Below, one piece after another: positions 26,463 through 35,198 of a stretch of DNA of 64,000 bases. The first letter of the stretch is position 1; the number at the start of each line of letters is the position of its first letter. The stretch is from Flavobacterium frigidarium DSM 17623 (GTDB taxonomy: Bacteria > Bacteroidota > Bacteroidia > Flavobacteriales > Flavobacteriaceae), in assembly GCF_000425505.1 (NCBI RefSeq), contig NZ_KE384392.1, positions 164,973-228,972 of the forward strand. The letters run 5' to 3'. Under the pieces are notes generated by a model that had not been told where the DNA came from, ran no database searches, and saw only the letters and a list, made by a program, of their open reading frames with translations. The translations under genes and the position numbers were made by a program.

Positions 26463-26495
26463 AAAGCAGGTCGCAAGACCTGCTTTTTCTTTTTA
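26463..26495 (+). terminator. Terminator 120 nt downstream of tsaC
   Basis: AAAGCAGGTC (26463-26472), loop GCAA and GACCTGCTTT (26477-26486), followed by TTTCTTTTT. It is distant from the tsaC stop, so it may belong to a short transcript in 26341-26462 or to a long tsaC 3' UTR. Confidence 0.75.
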
Positions 26496-26533
26496 CAGCA
26501 ATTCCAAAACACATATTAAAATCAAGGCATAAA

Positions 26534-26563
26534 AAAAGCGTCTCTAAATAGAGACGCTTTTCA
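26534..26563 (-). terminator. Terminator of the OmpA-family gene
   Basis: AAAAGCGTCTCT (26534-26545), loop AAAT and its perfect complement (26550-26561). On the minus strand it is followed by TTT, as expected for the gene ending at 26586. Confidence 0.75.
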
Positions 26564-26585
26564 AATTTATCAAATAAACTAAAAA

Positions 26586-27419
26586 TTATTTAGTTTGTTT
26601 TTTCATTTCTTTTTCGATCATTTCGTAGAATTGATCAATTTTAGGCAATACAACGATGCGAGTTCTTCTGTTACGAGCTCTGTTTTCAGCTGAATCATTT
26701 CCAACTAAAGGAACGTAAGAACTTCTACCTGCTGCAATTAATTGCTCTGGTTTAACTCCTAATTGGTTTGTTAAAACACGGATGATAGACGTAGAACGTT
26801 TCACACTTAAATCCCAGTTGTCTAATAATACACCGCTTCCATTGTAAGGAACGTTATCAGTATGACCTTCTACCATACATTCAAAGTCTGGCTTGTCATT
26901 AACAACTTTAGCAACTTTAGCTAAAACACCTTTTGCTCTGTCAGATACTTCGTAGCTTCCAGTTTTGAATAATAATTTATCTGCAATAGAGATAAATACG
27001 ACTCCTTTTTCAACATTGATTTCGATATCTGGATCGTTTAAACCAACAGCGCTTTTCAAACTAGTAACTACAGCAAGTGTAACACTATCTTTCTTAGTTA
27101 ATGCATCTTGCATTCTGCTAATTTTTAAATCTTTCTCTTTGATAGATTCTAATGCTTTTTCAATATTCTCTGCACCTTTAGTAGTTAAGACAGTCATGTC
27201 TTTAGAAGTAGAGATTAACGTTTGATTGTGCTCTCTTAAACCTGATACGGTAGCAGTAAGTCCAGCTTTCTCTTCAAGGCAAGAATTTAATTTTACAGTA
27301 GCAGAGTTTAGTAAATCTTGAGTTTCCTTATTTTTCATCTCCAAGTCTGCGTATTTCTTTTTAGAAACACATGAAGTTAAAAGTGCCATTACAGATAAGG
27401 CCATTACGACTTTTTTCAT
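26586..27419 (-). CDS. OmpA-family outer-membrane lipoprotein
   Basis: The 277-residue protein has a lipoprotein signal with lipobox LTSC (Cys17). Residues of about 20-130 are heptad-rich and likely coiled coil. The C-terminal OmpA domain (about 150-265) has the peptidoglycan-binding signature VEGHTDNVPYNG and the closing NRARNRRTRIVVLPK. It should tether the outer membrane to peptidoglycan. The architecture resembles flavobacterial Pal-like proteins, but the coiled coil sets it apart from Pal itself. It is monocistronic. Confidence 0.93.
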   Translation of the reverse strand: MKKVVMALSVMALLTSCVSKKKYADLEMKNKETQDLLNSATVKLNSCLEEKAGLTATVSGLREHNQTLISTSKDMTVLTTKGAENIEKALESIKEKDLKISRMQDALTKKDSVTLAVVTSLKSAVGLNDPDIEINVEKGVVFISIADKLLFKTGSYEVSDRAKGVLAKVAKVVNDKPDFECMVEGHTDNVPYNGSGVLLDNWDLSVKRSTSIIRVLTNQLGVKPEQLIAAGRSSYVPLVGNDSAENRARNRRTRIVVLPKIDQFYEMIEKEMKKQTK

Positions 27420-27491
27420 AAATTTAATGTTTAGTTTAATTACAAATTTAGGTTTTAAAGGTTACAATACGAACATAAAGTTCTGTTAATT

Positions 27492-28538
27492 TTATTTAAC
27501 AAATACCTTGCCACCCTTTATATAGTAAGTATAAACGATACTTTCAGCGCGATAGTATTTTTTCATCTGAAAATTGTCTCTTTTTTTATAAGCGTTTGAT
27601 ACTAAAGCATAGAAATTTAGATGTGCTTTGAATATCGCGGTGAAATGTGCTGTTTTCCCCTTGAATAAAAATTGCAAAGCAGCTATACCGTCTAAAATCA
27701 TGCGGCAAAAAAGCACTGGTAATAATTTCCACTGAGGTAAGTTTTTTGTCAACATTAATAGTGAATTTCTGAAGTTCAAGTAGGTTTTCTTAGCATTTCC
27801 TTGTTGTAAAGTGGCGCCACCTACATGATACACCTTAGAAAGGTAGTTGTATTTTATAATGTGTCCTTTATTATTCGCTCGCCAGCAAAGATCGATTTCC
27901 TCTTGATGTGCAAAAAAGCTGCTATCAAATCCTTGTAGCTCTTTAAAGATCTTTTTTCGAATAAAAAAACAAGCACCAGATGCCCAAAAGATTGTTGCGT
28001 GATCATCATACTGACCTAAATCTTTTTCTAAAGTATCAAATACTCGACCGCGGCAGTATGGATATCCATATTTATCGATGTAACCACCTGCTGCACCAGC
28101 ATATTCAAAATAAGCTTTGTTTTTATAATCTAATATCTTCGGTTGGATAATAGCTGTTGCTGGTTCGTTATTAAAGGTGTCTATTATTGGTAGCAACCAA
28201 TTTTCGGTTACTTCAATATCTGAATTAACTAGAGCATATATTTCTTCTTCAACATGTTGCAATGCTTCATTATAACCGTGTGCAAATCCATAATTGTCTC
28301 TATTTACAATGATTTTGATATCAGGATAATTAGCGGTAACAAATGCAATCGAACTATCAGTAGAAGCATTATCTGCTACATATATAGTAGCCTCTGGAGA
28401 ATGTGCTACAATAGAGGGTAAAAATTGTTCCAAGAGTTGGACACCATTCCAATTTAGTATTACAACAGCGATTTGTTTCAAAATAGTTTGTTTAATATTA
28501 AGGTAAGTCGATTTATAGAATATTTGAAGGAGTACCAT
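27492..28538 (-). CDS. Glycosyltransferase family 2
   Basis: The GT-A fold is clear: the opening QIAVVILNWNGVQLLEQFL, then YVADNASTDSS (nucleotide-sugar Asp), YALVNSDIEVTENW (DxD-like metal site), and FIRKKIFKELQGFDSSFFAHQEEIDLCWRA in pieces further on, typical of rhamnosyl-type transferases such as WcaA/WbbL. It probably adds a sugar to a surface polysaccharide at the inner membrane. The ATG at 28538 gives 348 residues and overlaps the upstream gene by 26 nt. A TTG at 28481 directly before KQIAVVI gives the conventional N-terminus (329 residues) and may be the true start. Confidence 0.88.
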   Translation of the reverse strand: MVLLQIFYKSTYLNIKQTILKQIAVVILNWNGVQLLEQFLPSIVAHSPEATIYVADNASTDSSIAFVTANYPDIKIIVNRDNYGFAHGYNEALQHVEEEIYALVNSDIEVTENWLLPIIDTFNNEPATAIIQPKILDYKNKAYFEYAGAAGGYIDKYGYPYCRGRVFDTLEKDLGQYDDHATIFWASGACFFIRKKIFKELQGFDSSFFAHQEEIDLCWRANNKGHIIKYNYLSKVYHVGGATLQQGNAKKTYLNFRNSLLMLTKNLPQWKLLPVLFCRMILDGIAALQFLFKGKTAHFTAIFKAHLNFYALVSNAYKKRDNFQMKKYYRAESIVYTYYIKGGKVFVK

Positions 28539-28974
28539 ATAAGGGCAACTCTTTTAAGAAATGATATTTTTCATTCTCATAATCCATTTGGCAAAAGTAA
28601 TGATTCAATCCATTTGTAACCATTAAATAATCTGCTTTTAAAGTCACATTATAGCGTGCTATTTGGTCAAATGTGAGTTGCCCTATTTTTATTTCTGGAG
28701 CTTTGCATTCAATTAACAAGAATATGGAGCCATCAGGATTAAAAACCACGCCATCATACCGTTTGCGCAAGTCGTTGACTTTTAAAACTTTTTCGACATT
28801 TATCATTGATTTTGGATACTTCATTTCTTTGAGCAGATATAAAATAACGTGCTGTCTAACCCATTCTTCGGGAGTGAGAATGATAAATTTTTTCCTGATT
28901 TCATCAAAGATAGACACTTTATTTTCGTTATTTTTGAATCGAAAAGTATAAGAAGGAAAATTAAGTTTTTGCAT
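28513..28974 (-). CDS. HsdR N-terminal-like (PD-(D/E)XK) protein
   Basis: The 153-residue protein resembles the HSDR_N_2 domain, the nuclease-type N-terminal part of type I restriction subunits. TPEEWVRQHVILYLL is at about 34-48 and KRYDGVVFNPDGSIFLLIECKAP holds the D and E-x-K of the nuclease core. No helicase, methylase or specificity subunit is nearby, so it is not a working restriction system. Stand-alone copies beside holA are usual in flavobacteria. The function is unknown. It is divergent from holA and overlaps the glycosyltransferase gene downstream. Confidence 0.85.
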   Translation of the reverse strand: MQKLNFPSYTFRFKNNENKVSIFDEIRKKFIILTPEEWVRQHVILYLLKEMKYPKSMINVEKVLKVNDLRKRYDGVVFNPDGSIFLLIECKAPEIKIGQLTFDQIARYNVTLKADYLMVTNGLNHYFCQMDYENEKYHFLKELPLYGTPSNIL

Positions 28975-29066
28975 GAGGCAAAAATAGTTATTTAGTTTAA
29001 AATTTAAGGTTAAAAACTGTACAGGGTATTAGAAACTTTGAACAATTAGCTTCAAACAAAAAATAT

Positions 29067-30071
29067 ATGGACGACGTTATAAAAATTGTTAATGATATTA
29101 AGGCTGGAAATATTAAACCTATTTATTTTTTAATGGGTGAGGAGCCTTATTACATTGATAAACTGTCTGATTATATAGAGAAAAATGTTTTGTCTGAAGA
29201 GGAAAAAGGATTCAATCAAACGGTTTTGTATGGTAGAGATGTATCTATTGAAGATATCGTTTCGACAGCCAAACGTTATCCTATGATGGCAGATCGTCAA
29301 GTCGTCATCGTTAAGGAAGCGCAAGAACTAAGTCGCACCATAGATAAGCTGGAGAGTTATGCCGAAAATCCCATGCCATCTACTGTTTTAGTGATGTGCT
29401 ACAAATACAAAACACTAGACAAAAGAAAAAAGACAACAAAATTGCTAGCTAAATCAGGTGTGGTTTACGAAAGCAAAAAACTATATGAAAATCAAGTTGG
29501 CGACTGGATAAAAAGGGTTTTATCTGGTAAGAAATACAGTATCGAAGTCAAAGCTTCGGCAATGTTAGTAGAGTTTTTAGGAACGGATTTGAGTAAAATT
29601 AATAACGAACTAGAAAAATTGCAGATTATTTTACCAAAAGGAAGCACGATTACACCAAAAGATATCGAAGAAAATATTGGTTTCAGTAAAGACTTCAATG
29701 TCTTCGAATTAAGAAAGGCAATAGGGGAGCGCAACCAAATTAAAGCTTATACAATTGCTGATAATTTTGCTAATAACCCAAAGGACAACCCTATGGTGGT
29801 TACTACCTCTCTAGTTTTTAGCTTTTTTATACAGCTATTGAAATATCATGGTTTAAAAGATCGAAATCCAAAAAATGTAGCAGCAGTATTGGGTGTGAGT
29901 CCGTTTTTTTTAAAGGATTACGACATTGCCTTAAAAAATTATCCTATGCGTAAGGTGAGTCAAATTGTAGCAGGCCTACGTGATATTGATGTAAAAAGTA
30001 AAGGTGTAGGTGCGCAGTCACTATCTAATTATGATCTTTTAAGAGAAATGCTCTACAAAATATTTAATTAA
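29067..30071 (+). CDS. holA: DNA polymerase III subunit delta
   Basis: The 334-residue protein has the HolA layout: an AAA-type N-terminal domain without a working P-loop (NIKPIYFLMGEEPYYIDKL, about 15-33), the segment MPSTVLVMCYKYKTLDKRKK, and the helical C-terminal domain with SFFIQLLKYHGLKD and NYDLLREMLYKIF at the end. Delta opens the sliding clamp within the clamp-loader complex. It is followed by the small CAL67264-type gene after 45 nt. Confidence 0.92.
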   Translation: MDDVIKIVNDIKAGNIKPIYFLMGEEPYYIDKLSDYIEKNVLSEEEKGFNQTVLYGRDVSIEDIVSTAKRYPMMADRQVVIVKEAQELSRTIDKLESYAENPMPSTVLVMCYKYKTLDKRKKTTKLLAKSGVVYESKKLYENQVGDWIKRVLSGKKYSIEVKASAMLVEFLGTDLSKINNELEKLQIILPKGSTITPKDIEENIGFSKDFNVFELRKAIGERNQIKAYTIADNFANNPKDNPMVVTTSLVFSFFIQLLKYHGLKDRNPKNVAAVLGVSPFFLKDYDIALKNYPMRKVSQIVAGLRDIDVKSKGVGAQSLSNYDLLREMLYKIFN

Positions 30072-30116
30072 CGGTTAAAAATTATCGATATTTGCATATT
30101 CAAAATAACACAAAAT

Positions 30117-30299
30117 ATGGGAATGAATAAGAATACCATTTTAGGATGGGCTACTTTAATTATGATATTAATGGGTTTGTTGTTAATAGGTTTAGGCGCC
30201 TTTAAATATAGAGATGTATCTGGATGGGGCTTTGTAGCAGTGGGTGTTGGTTTCTTAGCTAATGCTTGGGTTTTTAGTTCGCTTAAAGGGAGATTGTAA
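30117..30299 (+). CDS. CAL67264-family small membrane protein
   Basis: This 60-residue protein has two hydrophobic helices, ILGWATLIMILMGLLLIGLG and WGFVAVGVGFLANAWVF. The sequence pattern, with YRDVSGWGF between the helices, is one I associate with the CAL67264 family of Bacteroidota. The function is unknown. It lies between holA and ettA on the same strand, 27 nt before ettA, and could be co-transcribed with both. Confidence 0.75.
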   Translation: MGMNKNTILGWATLIMILMGLLLIGLGAFKYRDVSGWGFVAVGVGFLANAWVFSSLKGRL

Positions 30300-30326
30300 A
30301 GTATTTTAAAATTTAAATTATAAAAA

Positions 30327-32018
30327 ATGTCAGACGATAAAAAAGTAATTTTCTCAATGTCAAAATTGAGCAAAACTTATACAGGAGCAGACAAAGCTGT
30401 TCTAAAAAATATTTACTTAAGTTTTTTCTACGGAGCAAAAATTGGTATTTTAGGTCTTAACGGATCTGGAAAATCATCACTTTTAAAAATTATTGCTGGA
30501 GTAGATAAAAACTATCAAGGGGATGTTGTTTTTCAACCAGGGTACACCGTTGGTTATTTAGAGCAAGAACCAATATTAGATGATACTAAAACTGTTCTTG
30601 AAATCGTTCAAGAAGGTGCTGCTGAAACAATGGCTGTGCTTGCTGAGTATAACAGTATCAATGATTTGTTTGGTCTAGAAGAAAATTATTCTGATGCAGA
30701 CAAAATGGACAAGTTGATGGATCGTCAAGCAGCTTTGCAGGACAAGATTGATGCATTAGGGGCTTGGGAAATTGATACTAAACTAGAAATTGCAATGGAT
30801 GCCTTGCGTACTCCTGATGGAGACACGCCAATAAAAAACCTTTCTGGTGGAGAGCGTCGTCGTGTAGCATTATGTCGTTTGTTATTGCAACAGCCAGATG
30901 TATTATTACTTGATGAGCCTACCAATCACTTGGATGCAGAATCTGTATTATGGTTAGAACAACATTTAGCTCAATATTCAGGAACTGTAATCGCTGTAAC
31001 CCACGATAGATATTTCCTTGATAATGTTGCCGGATGGATTCTTGAACTTGATAGAGGAGAAGGTATTCCATGGAAAGGGAATTATTCTTCATGGTTAGAT
31101 CAAAAATCAAGTCGTATGGCATTAGAGGAAAAAGTAGCTTCTAAACGTCGTAAGAATTTAGAACGCGAGTTGGACTGGGTACGTCAAGGAGCAAAAGGTC
31201 GTCAAACGAAGCAAAAAGCACGTTTGCAAAATTATGATAAGTTATTAAATGAAGACCAGAAACAATTAGATGAAAATCTAGAAATTTATATCCCTAATGG
31301 TCCACGTTTGGGAACTAATGTTATCGAAGCGAAAAATGTTGCCAAAGCTTTTGGAGATAAATTATTGTATGATAACTTAAATTTTACTTTGCCTCAGGCT
31401 GGAATTGTTGGAATTATCGGACCCAATGGTGCTGGTAAATCTACTATTTTCAGAATGATTATGGGAGAGCAAGAAACAGATAGCGGTGAATTCTCTGTAG
31501 GGGACACTGTAAAAATCGCTTATGTTGATCAATCACACTCTAATATTGACCCAAATAAATCAATTTGGGAAAACTTTGCCGATGGTCAAGAGTTAATCAT
31601 GATGGGTGGTAAGCAAGTAAATTCTAGAGCTTATTTGTCTCGTTTTAATTTTGGTGGTGGTGAGCAAAACAAAAAAGTTTCGGCACTTTCAGGAGGAGAA
31701 CGTAACCGTTTGCACCTTGCAATGACTTTAAAAGAGGAAGGAAACGTATTATTACTAGATGAGCCTACAAATGATTTAGATGTGAATACATTGCGTGCAT
31801 TAGAGGAAGGTTTAGAAAACTTCGCTGGTTGTGCCGTAGTGATTTCGCACGATAGATGGTTCTTAGATAGAATTTGTACGCATATTTTAGCATTCGAAGG
31901 AGATTCAGAAGTGTATTACTTTGAAGGTGGGTTCTCTGAATACGAAGAAAATAAGAAAAAACGCCTTGGTGGAGATTTAACACCTAAGCGATTGAAATAT
32001 AGAAAATTGATTAGATAA
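30327..32018 (+). CDS. ettA: Energy-dependent translational throttle protein EttA
   Basis: The 563-residue protein has two ABC ATPase domains in tandem and no membrane domain, the ABC-F plan. Domain 1 has GLNGSGKSSLLKI and LSGGERRRVALCRLLL with LLLDEPTNHLD; domain 2 has GPNGAGKSTIF, LSGGERNRLHLAM and LLLDEPTNDLD. The linker holds the charged P-site tRNA interaction motif around EKVASKRRKNLERELDWVR. Length and linker fit EttA rather than Uup or the resistance ABC-Fs. It binds the ribosomal E site and ties translation to ATP level. Confidence 0.93.
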   Translation: MSDDKKVIFSMSKLSKTYTGADKAVLKNIYLSFFYGAKIGILGLNGSGKSSLLKIIAGVDKNYQGDVVFQPGYTVGYLEQEPILDDTKTVLEIVQEGAAETMAVLAEYNSINDLFGLEENYSDADKMDKLMDRQAALQDKIDALGAWEIDTKLEIAMDALRTPDGDTPIKNLSGGERRRVALCRLLLQQPDVLLLDEPTNHLDAESVLWLEQHLAQYSGTVIAVTHDRYFLDNVAGWILELDRGEGIPWKGNYSSWLDQKSSRMALEEKVASKRRKNLERELDWVRQGAKGRQTKQKARLQNYDKLLNEDQKQLDENLEIYIPNGPRLGTNVIEAKNVAKAFGDKLLYDNLNFTLPQAGIVGIIGPNGAGKSTIFRMIMGEQETDSGEFSVGDTVKIAYVDQSHSNIDPNKSIWENFADGQELIMMGGKQVNSRAYLSRFNFGGGEQNKKVSALSGGERNRLHLAMTLKEEGNVLLLDEPTNDLDVNTLRALEEGLENFAGCAVVISHDRWFLDRICTHILAFEGDSEVYYFEGGFSEYEENKKKRLGGDLTPKRLKYRKLIR

Positions 32019-32040
32019 TTTATTCTATACATTGTACTAA

Positions 32041-32070
32041 AAAAGGATATCCACACGGATATCCTTTTTT
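32041..32070. terminator. Bidirectional terminator after ettA
   Basis: AAAAGGATATCC (32041-32052), loop ACAC and its perfect complement (32057-32068), then T residues. It also serves the convergent small gene on the minus strand. Confidence 0.8.
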
Positions 32071-32198
32071 TATTTCTTCTTTTTATCGTTGTTCATCAAC
32101 AGTAATATTGTAGCAACTAAACCCACAATTACTAAACCAAATACAAATACAATAATTATTGACCCACTGTCCCAATTAACTAACACTCCTTTTCCCAT
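32070..32198 (-). CDS. Small single-pass membrane protein, 42 residues
   Basis: An ATG at 32198 opens a 42-residue frame ending TAA at 32070. The protein is a short polar start (MGKGVLVNWDSGS), one hydrophobic helix (IIIVFVFGLVIVGLVATILL, about 14-33) and a lysine-rich tail (NNDKKKK). The positive C-terminus suggests the tail stays in the cytoplasm. An AAAAGGAG stretch lies inside the start region of the gene. No family is recognised with certainty, but such proteins recur in flavobacteria. It faces ettA across a shared terminator. Confidence 0.65.
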   Translation of the reverse strand: MGKGVLVNWDSGSIIIVFVFGLVIVGLVATILLLMNNDKKKK

Positions 32199-32450
32199 GA
32201 CTTTTATTTTATATTTCAAAAATACTACCTCATGTAAATATAAAATATGATAAAAGTCAGTTTGGAATATTTAGGAGATTTTTTATTGTTGCCTCATCCT
32301 GCTTTACGCTATAGCTCTCATTCATAAATATTTTTTAACTAGGTCATAATGGGAGCTTCCTGTGGTCGCTCAATTATTCCCGTTAAAAATATATTTATTC
32401 TATCGAGGCTGCCGCTACAATCAGGGGCATGCAAATTTGCAACACACTTT

Positions 32451-32870
32451 TTATGAATCTAGAAACTTAGATTTCAATTCAGGGGTGGGAATCATGCAAT
32501 TATCTTTTTTACCATACCAGCTGTAGCGATTCTTAGCAATATAATCGTAAAAATAATTTGAAAAACCGGCAGGAAATATTTTAAAAAAGGTTAGGAGGCT
32601 GACTGCACCACTGAGGTCAGCGGCAATGTTCAGTGCCGCCTCAGATTTATAATAATAAGCAATTCCAGGTTCGTATAAAATGATACTATCAATTTTAGAA
32701 ACATCAATTCCTATTTTTTTAATAATTTCTTGTCCTATTTGAGATTGTAAGGATGCAAACCTGAAAACATCTTTTTTATCATGTTTGATAATAAATTGCA
32801 CCGCATTATCGCATAAGTTACAAACACCATCAAAGAGGACTATTTTTTTATTTGCGGGTAAGTTTTGCAT
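32451..32870 (-). CDS. DCC-family thiol-disulfide oxidoreductase
   Basis: The 139-residue protein has the family motif LFDGVCNLCDNAVQFII (about 12-28), whose DGxCxLC gives the redox cysteines, then FRFASLQSQIG and the C-terminal FFKIFPAGFSNYFYDYIAKNRYSWYG in pieces. DCC proteins (YuxK type) have a thioredoxin-like fold but no firmly known substrate. It lies 2 nt downstream of mutS2 and is surely in the same transcript. Confidence 0.9.
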   Translation of the reverse strand: MQNLPANKKIVLFDGVCNLCDNAVQFIIKHDKKDVFRFASLQSQIGQEIIKKIGIDVSKIDSIILYEPGIAYYYKSEAALNIAADLSGAVSLLTFFKIFPAGFSNYFYDYIAKNRYSWYGKKDNCMIPTPELKSKFLDS

Positions 32871-32872
32871 AA

Positions 32873-35041
32873 TTATTTCTTCTTCATAGCTTCTACAAGT
32901 TCCAATTCATCCATACTCACTTTAGACGTAAACATGCCGTAATTTACTGTCGCTTTATTTTTCTCAATAGCATCAATTGTTCCCACGGCTCTACCATCAA
33001 GCATTCGTACGCGATCACCTAGTCTAATCATAGCTTTTGGTTTCTCGATAACTGGCTTGAGTTTTTTCTCTTTCTTTTCTTTACGAATTTCTTCTACAAT
33101 GACTTCAGCTTCTTTGATAATTTCCTTTTTCTTCTCTACAATCGCTTTAACCTCTTTGGGAGTGGCTTTTTTACGTTTCGAATTTTCGATTTCAACAATT
33201 TTCAAAAATTCACCTATTAAGTCTTTCTTGTTTTTATTGTTAAAATATTTATTGGCTAAATCTTCAACCTTCTGTCCTATATAAATCGTCTTTTGATTGC
33301 TGTCGTATAATTCTTGATAGCTTTCTAATTTTTGCTTGATTTTAGTATTGATGTTTTCCATCTTTTTACCTTCTTCGCGCGCTTTAGTTTCTTCTTCTTT
33401 TAAGGTCTGAGATGTTTTCTCCATTTTTGATCGCTCCTTTTGCAAAGTTGCAATGGTTTTATCAAAACGAACTTTTCCAACTTCGATCTTCTTTTTAGCG
33501 CGATTGATTAGACTAAAAGGAATTCCGTTTTTCAATGCGACTTCAAATGTGAACGAACTACCTGCTTGGCCAAGTACTAATTTGTACATTGGTTCAAGAG
33601 TTTTTTCGTCAAAAAGCATGTTGGCATTAGTTGCAAAAGGCAGTTCGTTTGCCAGTATTTTTAAGTTGGAGTAGTGCGTGGTAATAATTCCAAAAGCTTC
33701 TCTGTGGTAGAACTCTTCTAAGAAGATTTCTGCTAGTGCTCCACCAAGTTCAGGATCAGATCCCGTACCAAACTCATCAATCAAGAACATCGTTTTTGCA
33801 TTACACTTCTTTAAAAAGTAGTTCATGTTCTTCAAGCGGTAACTATATGTACTTAAATGATTTTCAATAGATTGGTTGTCTCCAATATCTGTAAGGATTC
33901 TATCGAATAAAAAAGTTTCTGAACGTTCGTGAACTGGAATGAGCATTCCAGATTGCAACATGAGCTGCAATAATCCCACTGTTTTCAAGGAGATCGTTTT
34001 ACCTCCGGCATTAGGGCCAGAAATAACAATAATACGATTTTCTTGTTGTAATTCTATAGTTTGAGGATGTGTTATTTCCTTTTTTTGTTTGTTGTTTAAA
34101 TACAAAATGGGGTGGTAGGCATCTCTAAAATACAAACGTCGATTTTCTGTAATTTGAGGTAAAATTCCGTTGATGCGATTCGCATATTTTGCTTTGGCAG
34201 CAACGATGTCTATATCACTCAAGAAATTTTGATATTCGATAAGAAGTGGTAAAAACGGTCGAATAGTATTCGATAATTGTTTTAAAATTCGAGTCACTTC
34301 TTCTGTCTCTTCATACTCTAAATTACTTAATTCCCGTGAATATTGAAGAGTAGCTTCGGGTTCGATGTAAGCAATACTACCTGTTTTAGAACTTCCTAGA
34401 ATTGATCCCTTCACTTTACGACGGTACATAGCTAAAACGGCCAATACTCGTCTGTTTTGAACAAAGCTTTCTTTGATATCATCTAGATAACCCAAACTAT
34501 TGTATTGCGTCATCGCTGATCCAAAACTTTGATTCACTTTTCCGCGTACGCTATTCATATTGCGGCGGATATCTAGCAATACAGGAGAAGCACTATCCTT
34601 AATTTCTCCGTATTTATCAACGATTACATCAATTTGACTGATGATATCTTTTGTAAACTCTACTTCGTTTGCACGCTTGTTAAGATTTGGGTAATAGTCG
34701 TCAAACTTTTTAAAATAATTAAGTAAAAAGTTCACAGTTGAGGACAATGTTGCAATTTTTCTAAAGCTTCCTACTTCTAGAAAACTATCTTCGATGGCTA
34801 AGAATTTGATTTCGTGCGAAATCGCTTCAAAGCCATGATTAGGAATTGCGTTATTATTTTCGAAAGAAGAAACATATTCTGATGTTTGCATTAATGCTTC
34901 CATCAAACTTTCTTTGTCTCTAAATGGTGTTATTTCTAAGGCTTTTTGTTTTCCTAAATCGGTATTACATATTGACGAAATGGTTTCGAGAACAGTAGGA
35001 AATTGTAAATCTTGTAATGTTTTATCGGTAATAGATATCAT
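32873..35041 (-). CDS. mutS2: MutS2-type ATPase lacking the Smr domain
   Basis: The 722-residue protein has the MutS2 layout: helical clamp and lever domains, then the ABC ATPase with Walker A SGPNAGGKTISLKTVGLL, TMFLIDEFGTGSDPELGGAL (Walker B) and TTHYSNLK. A long charged coiled coil follows (about 510-670) and the chain ends with a small beta domain (RLGDRVRMLDGRAVGTI). Canonical MutS2 continues into a C-terminal Smr nuclease domain; here the chain stops 42 residues after RLGDRV. The role may be ribosome rescue or recombination control without cleavage. A TAACTTTG -7 box lies at 35066-35073 on the minus strand. Confidence 0.9.
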   Translation of the reverse strand: MISITDKTLQDLQFPTVLETISSICNTDLGKQKALEITPFRDKESLMEALMQTSEYVSSFENNNAIPNHGFEAISHEIKFLAIEDSFLEVGSFRKIATLSSTVNFLLNYFKKFDDYYPNLNKRANEVEFTKDIISQIDVIVDKYGEIKDSASPVLLDIRRNMNSVRGKVNQSFGSAMTQYNSLGYLDDIKESFVQNRRVLAVLAMYRRKVKGSILGSSKTGSIAYIEPEATLQYSRELSNLEYEETEEVTRILKQLSNTIRPFLPLLIEYQNFLSDIDIVAAKAKYANRINGILPQITENRRLYFRDAYHPILYLNNKQKKEITHPQTIELQQENRIIVISGPNAGGKTISLKTVGLLQLMLQSGMLIPVHERSETFLFDRILTDIGDNQSIENHLSTYSYRLKNMNYFLKKCNAKTMFLIDEFGTGSDPELGGALAEIFLEEFYHREAFGIITTHYSNLKILANELPFATNANMLFDEKTLEPMYKLVLGQAGSSFTFEVALKNGIPFSLINRAKKKIEVGKVRFDKTIATLQKERSKMEKTSQTLKEEETKAREEGKKMENINTKIKQKLESYQELYDSNQKTIYIGQKVEDLANKYFNNKNKKDLIGEFLKIVEIENSKRKKATPKEVKAIVEKKKEIIKEAEVIVEEIRKEKKEKKLKPVIEKPKAMIRLGDRVRMLDGRAVGTIDAIEKNKATVNYGMFTSKVSMDELELVEAMKKK

Positions 35042-35141
35042 TCTTTAAAATAAGTTGTATAGATGCAAAGTTACAAAGAATCCATGTTAAATTTAACTAT
35101 AGTTGTTATGCAATTTTAAGGTCATTTCCATAGTTTTTACA

Positions 35142-35171
35142 TTGTAGCTTAAAATTTCATCCCTATATTTG
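35142..35171 (+). promoter_or_regulatory. Promoter of the RecD-like helicase gene
   Basis: TTG (35142-35144), a 19-nt spacer and TATATTTG (35164-35171) match the Bacteroidota consensus exactly. The start codon is 27 nt downstream. Confidence 0.75.
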
Positions 35172-35198
35172 AGGTTCACTTATCAATAGCTTACACTA

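Noticed and set aside
28513..28974. A type I restriction-modification system
   Set aside because: Only an HsdR N-terminal-like domain is present. There is no helicase, methylase or specificity subunit in the window.
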